Source of the DNA: Alphaproteobacteria bacterium
Lineage (GTDB): Bacteria; Pseudomonadota; Alphaproteobacteria; Micavibrionales; Micavibrionaceae
Direction of reading: 5' to 3'
Length of the DNA: 64,000 nt
NCBI GenBank assembly: GCA_024275825.1
Contig: JAJRYK010000029.1
Coordinates: 1-64,000, forward strand
Every line of letters begins with the position of its first letter. Within the stretch, counting starts at the first letter, position 1. Shown here one piece after another: positions 62,162 through 64,000 of the stretch. Below the pieces are notes generated by a model, which was not told where the DNA came from, searched no databases, and saw nothing but the letters and a program-made list of their open reading frames with translations. The position numbers were made by a program, and so were the translations under genes.

Positions 62162-63092
62162 CTGCGCGGTGTAAAAGTCTTCAAAACATCTTCTGGTATC
62201 AACTGTTTCAGATTGTTTCTTTGAATAACAGTGACATGCTTTCCCTTGGGTGCATGTTTTAGTGGCTGGCTATGTTTAGAGAAAATTGTAAGGGTGGGGC
62301 ACCCTGTTGCGGCAATCATATGTATTGGGCCGGTATCATTGCCGATTGCGCCGGTCGCTGTCTTGGCGAGCGTTACGATATGCGCAAGAGTGGTTTGACC
62401 TGTGAGATTTAGCGCTGCCGGGCACGCTTCTACGATAGTGGAGGCCGTGTCTTTTTCGACGTTACTGCCGAGGATGACAATCTGATATCCTTGCGCCGAG
62501 AGTGTTTGTGCCAGTGCCCCATAGTGCGCCGCCGGCCAACGTTTTTCTGGTCGATTAGGCGCAGATCCAGGCACGAGCAGGATATAGGGCGCTTTGATAT
62601 CAAAATTGAGATGTCTTCTTCTAACCAATCGAGCGTATCAATTTCAATATCAGTGATCCCCGCAAGGCCGAGCGTTTGTATATGACCATCAAAGGCATGG
62701 CCTGCTGTGCGCTGCGGTGATGTGTTTTGGTGAGATGCGCCCGTGGCTGTGCCCACCCATTCAGGGCGCTTGTTTGCGTTGAAGAGTTTGAAATACAGAG
62801 TGCTGCGATCATTATTTTGCAAATCATAAACACGCGCAAATGCTCCATTGCGGAGTTTTTTGCGCAAGCGTAACCAGCCGCCTATATTTACCCAGTTTGG
62901 TTTTTCATCAATCCATATCTGACCAAAATAGCCGCATGCTTTCGCAAAGCTTTCAAATGATGCGGTGGTGAGTAACGTGATTTGCGCGTCTGGATGAGCC
63001 TTACGAATAGCCGCCATCGGTCCCATTGCCTGAATAAAATCTCCCAGCGCGCCGAGCTTGATGACTAGAATATTTTGAGAGCTGTGTGCCAT
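62158..63092 (-). pseudogene. Heptosyltransferase-like glycosyltransferase (GT9), frameshifted
   Basis: Two reading frames each hold half of a GT9 enzyme of LPS core synthesis. The N-terminal half starts at ATG 63092 (NILVIKLGALGDFIQAMGP; VYDLQNNDRSTLYFKLF) and runs to EEDIS. The C-terminal half (62158-62628 frame) has YILLVPGSAPNRPEKRWP, IVILGSNVEKD, LTGQTTLAHIV and GNDTGPIHMIAATGCPTLT. The frames meet near 62605-62615, where one extra base beside a run of T would restore DISNFDIKAPY. The break is real here or a sequencing error; combined length would be about 310. The gene almost abuts the GT4 gene. Confidence 0.85.
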
Positions 63093-63093
63093 A

Positions 63094-64000
63094 TTATTTG
63101 ATAGCGCTGCGAAGGTCTTTCGGCGCGTGGCTGTGGAAATTTTGGGATTGTATGACTTGCGCCGCTTGTGGTTGCTGCATTTGTCCGCGCAGCAGCTCCG
63201 CATAGACATCCAGCGTTTTATCCGCCATCTGATCGCGCGTGAAATGATCGGCCACATGCGCCATCGCGCGCGTGGCTAAAATAACGCGCTGGTTTGCGCT
63301 GAGCGATAGCGCTTCCTTAATCGCAGCTGCCAGCATTGCCGAATCGCCCGGCGGAACCAGCCAGCCTGTTTCGCCCGGCAGCACGGTTTCCTGCGCGCCG
63401 CCATGCGCTGTGGCAATGATCGGCCGGCCCATCGCTTGGGCCTCAACGGGCACGCGGCCAAAGCCTTCCGGATCGGTGGAGGCGGACACAACGACGGTGG
63501 AGAGCATATAGGCCGCGGGCATATCATCACAATGATCAACAATGCGCACTTGTCCGCCTAGGCCCTTTTCCTCGATTGTGGCTTCCAGCTCTTTCCGGTA
63601 TTCGCTGCGCCCTTGGTCAGATCCAATGATGACGCAGAATAAATCCTTGCGATCCAGCCTTGCCATCGCCTCGATCAGCACATGATGCCCCTTCCACCGT
63701 GTCAGGCGGCCGGGCAGCATAATGATGTTCGAGCCATCAGGAATGCGCCAGTCTTGGGAGAGCGTGATCAGGCGTTCAGGCGTGACCGTGGTCGGGTGAA
63801 ACTTCTCTAGCTGAATGCCGCGATGGATTAAACGAATACGCGAGTCTTCAACCTGATAGTTATCCTTTAAATATTGCGCCACATAATGTGAAATCGCGAT
63901 CACGCGCTCACCCTTCGTAATCGCGCTGTTATAGAACTGCTTGGCCTTACCATTAATGTTATAGGGCGCATGGCAGGTCGTCATGAAATGCGCCTTTGTG
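63094..64000 (-). CDS. GT4-family glycosyltransferase, 5' end outside window
   Basis: The visible 302 codons cover the C-terminal two thirds of a GT-B glycosyltransferase: YVAQYLKDNY, RIRLIHRGI, IIMLPGRLTRWKGHHVLIEAM, VVVSASTDPEGFGRVPVEAQ (the E-x7-E active-site region) and ATAHGGAQETVLPG. An ATG at 63984 lies in the frame, but the frame stays open to the edge and the upstream residues TKAHF fit the family, so the true start is outside. Probably LPS or surface polysaccharide assembly, with the neighbouring GT9. Confidence 0.92.
   Translation of the reverse strand, partial: TKAHFMTTCHAPYNINGKAKQFYNSAITKGERVIAISHYVAQYLKDNYQVEDSRIRLIHRGIQLEKFHPTTVTPERLITLSQDWRIPDGSNIIMLPGRLTRWKGHHVLIEAMARLDRKDLFCVIIGSDQGRSEYRKELEATIEEKGLGGQVRIVDHCDDMPAAYMLSTVVVSASTDPEGFGRVPVEAQAMGRPIIATAHGGAQETVLPGETGWLVPPGDSAMLAAAIKEALSLSANQRVILATRAMAHVADHFTRDQMADKTLDVYAELLRGQMQQPQAAQVIQSQNFHSHAPKDLRSAIK

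Overview
The window is a chromosomal segment of an alphaproteobacterium. The evidence is gene content and order. The block dnaQ, coaE, aroE, maf, ppsR (the RP001/DUF299 gene) next to hemE is the conserved replication-origin cluster known from Caulobacter and Rickettsia. It is followed by rho, mnmE, mnmG, rsmG, parA, parB, and then by the holA, lptE, leuS, DUF3576 block that usually closes this region. Two long paralogous DUF6782-like proteins, a DUF6489 protein, CtrA-type boxes and GANTC sites fit a free-living or epibiotic alphaproteobacterium. A Micavibrio-like lineage is my guess, not shown.

Layout. The left edge (1-407) holds the start of an IS630-type transposase and a small membrane-type gene whose reading frame is cut by a TGA. 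From 0.5 to 9.1 kb are mltA, a Tim44-like gene, fxsA, an inserted degenerate tyrosine recombinase, secB, then a tightly overlapped leftward operon (dnaQ, amidotransferase, coaE, aroE, maf, ppsR). From 9.1 to 12.7 kb lie a palindromic repeat, the two DUF6782-like genes and one unknown gene. An AT-rich gap at 12.7-13.0 kb with DnaA-box-like, GANTC and A/T-run signals is my candidate oriC. Genes left of it run left and genes right of it run right. From 13.0 to 25.4 kb is heme synthesis (hemE, hemH, hemJ), rho, tRNA modification (mnmE, mnmG), rsmG and parAB, with three parS-like sites embedded in mnmE and rsmG. Two unknown genes interrupt this run.

From 25.4 to 37.6 kb is the holA-lptE-leuS-DUF3576 core. 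It is interrupted by an MmgE/PrpD gene, a convergent glutathione-synthesis pair and small ORFs, and followed by a strongly biased porin gene and yggS. From 37.6 to 50 kb is a more accessory zone: a winged-helix regulator with a shrunken receiver, an Smr protein, a cysteine-rich unknown, a trypsin-like lipoprotein, a GNAT, three small orphan genes, HIT, a large protein with a RAP domain and OPR/FASTK-like helices, and comM. From 50 to 62 kb are a CtrA-box-preceded unknown, an LprI-like protein, LOG, a diguanylate cyclase, uvrD, an NDUFA9-like dehydrogenase, surA, rsmA, gmk, an SDR and an ArsR regulator. The right edge has a frameshifted heptosyltransferase-like gene and a partial GT4 glycosyltransferase.

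The genes together cover origin control and segregation (candidate oriC, parS, parAB), replication (dnaQ, holA), cell envelope (mltA, secB, lptE, surA, porin, glycosyltransferases), heme and glutathione synthesis and translation quality. No rRNA, tRNA or CRISPR was seen. Most interesting are the RAP protein at 45.7-47.3 kb, the candidate origin with its DUF6782 pair, and the catalytically degenerate recombinase.
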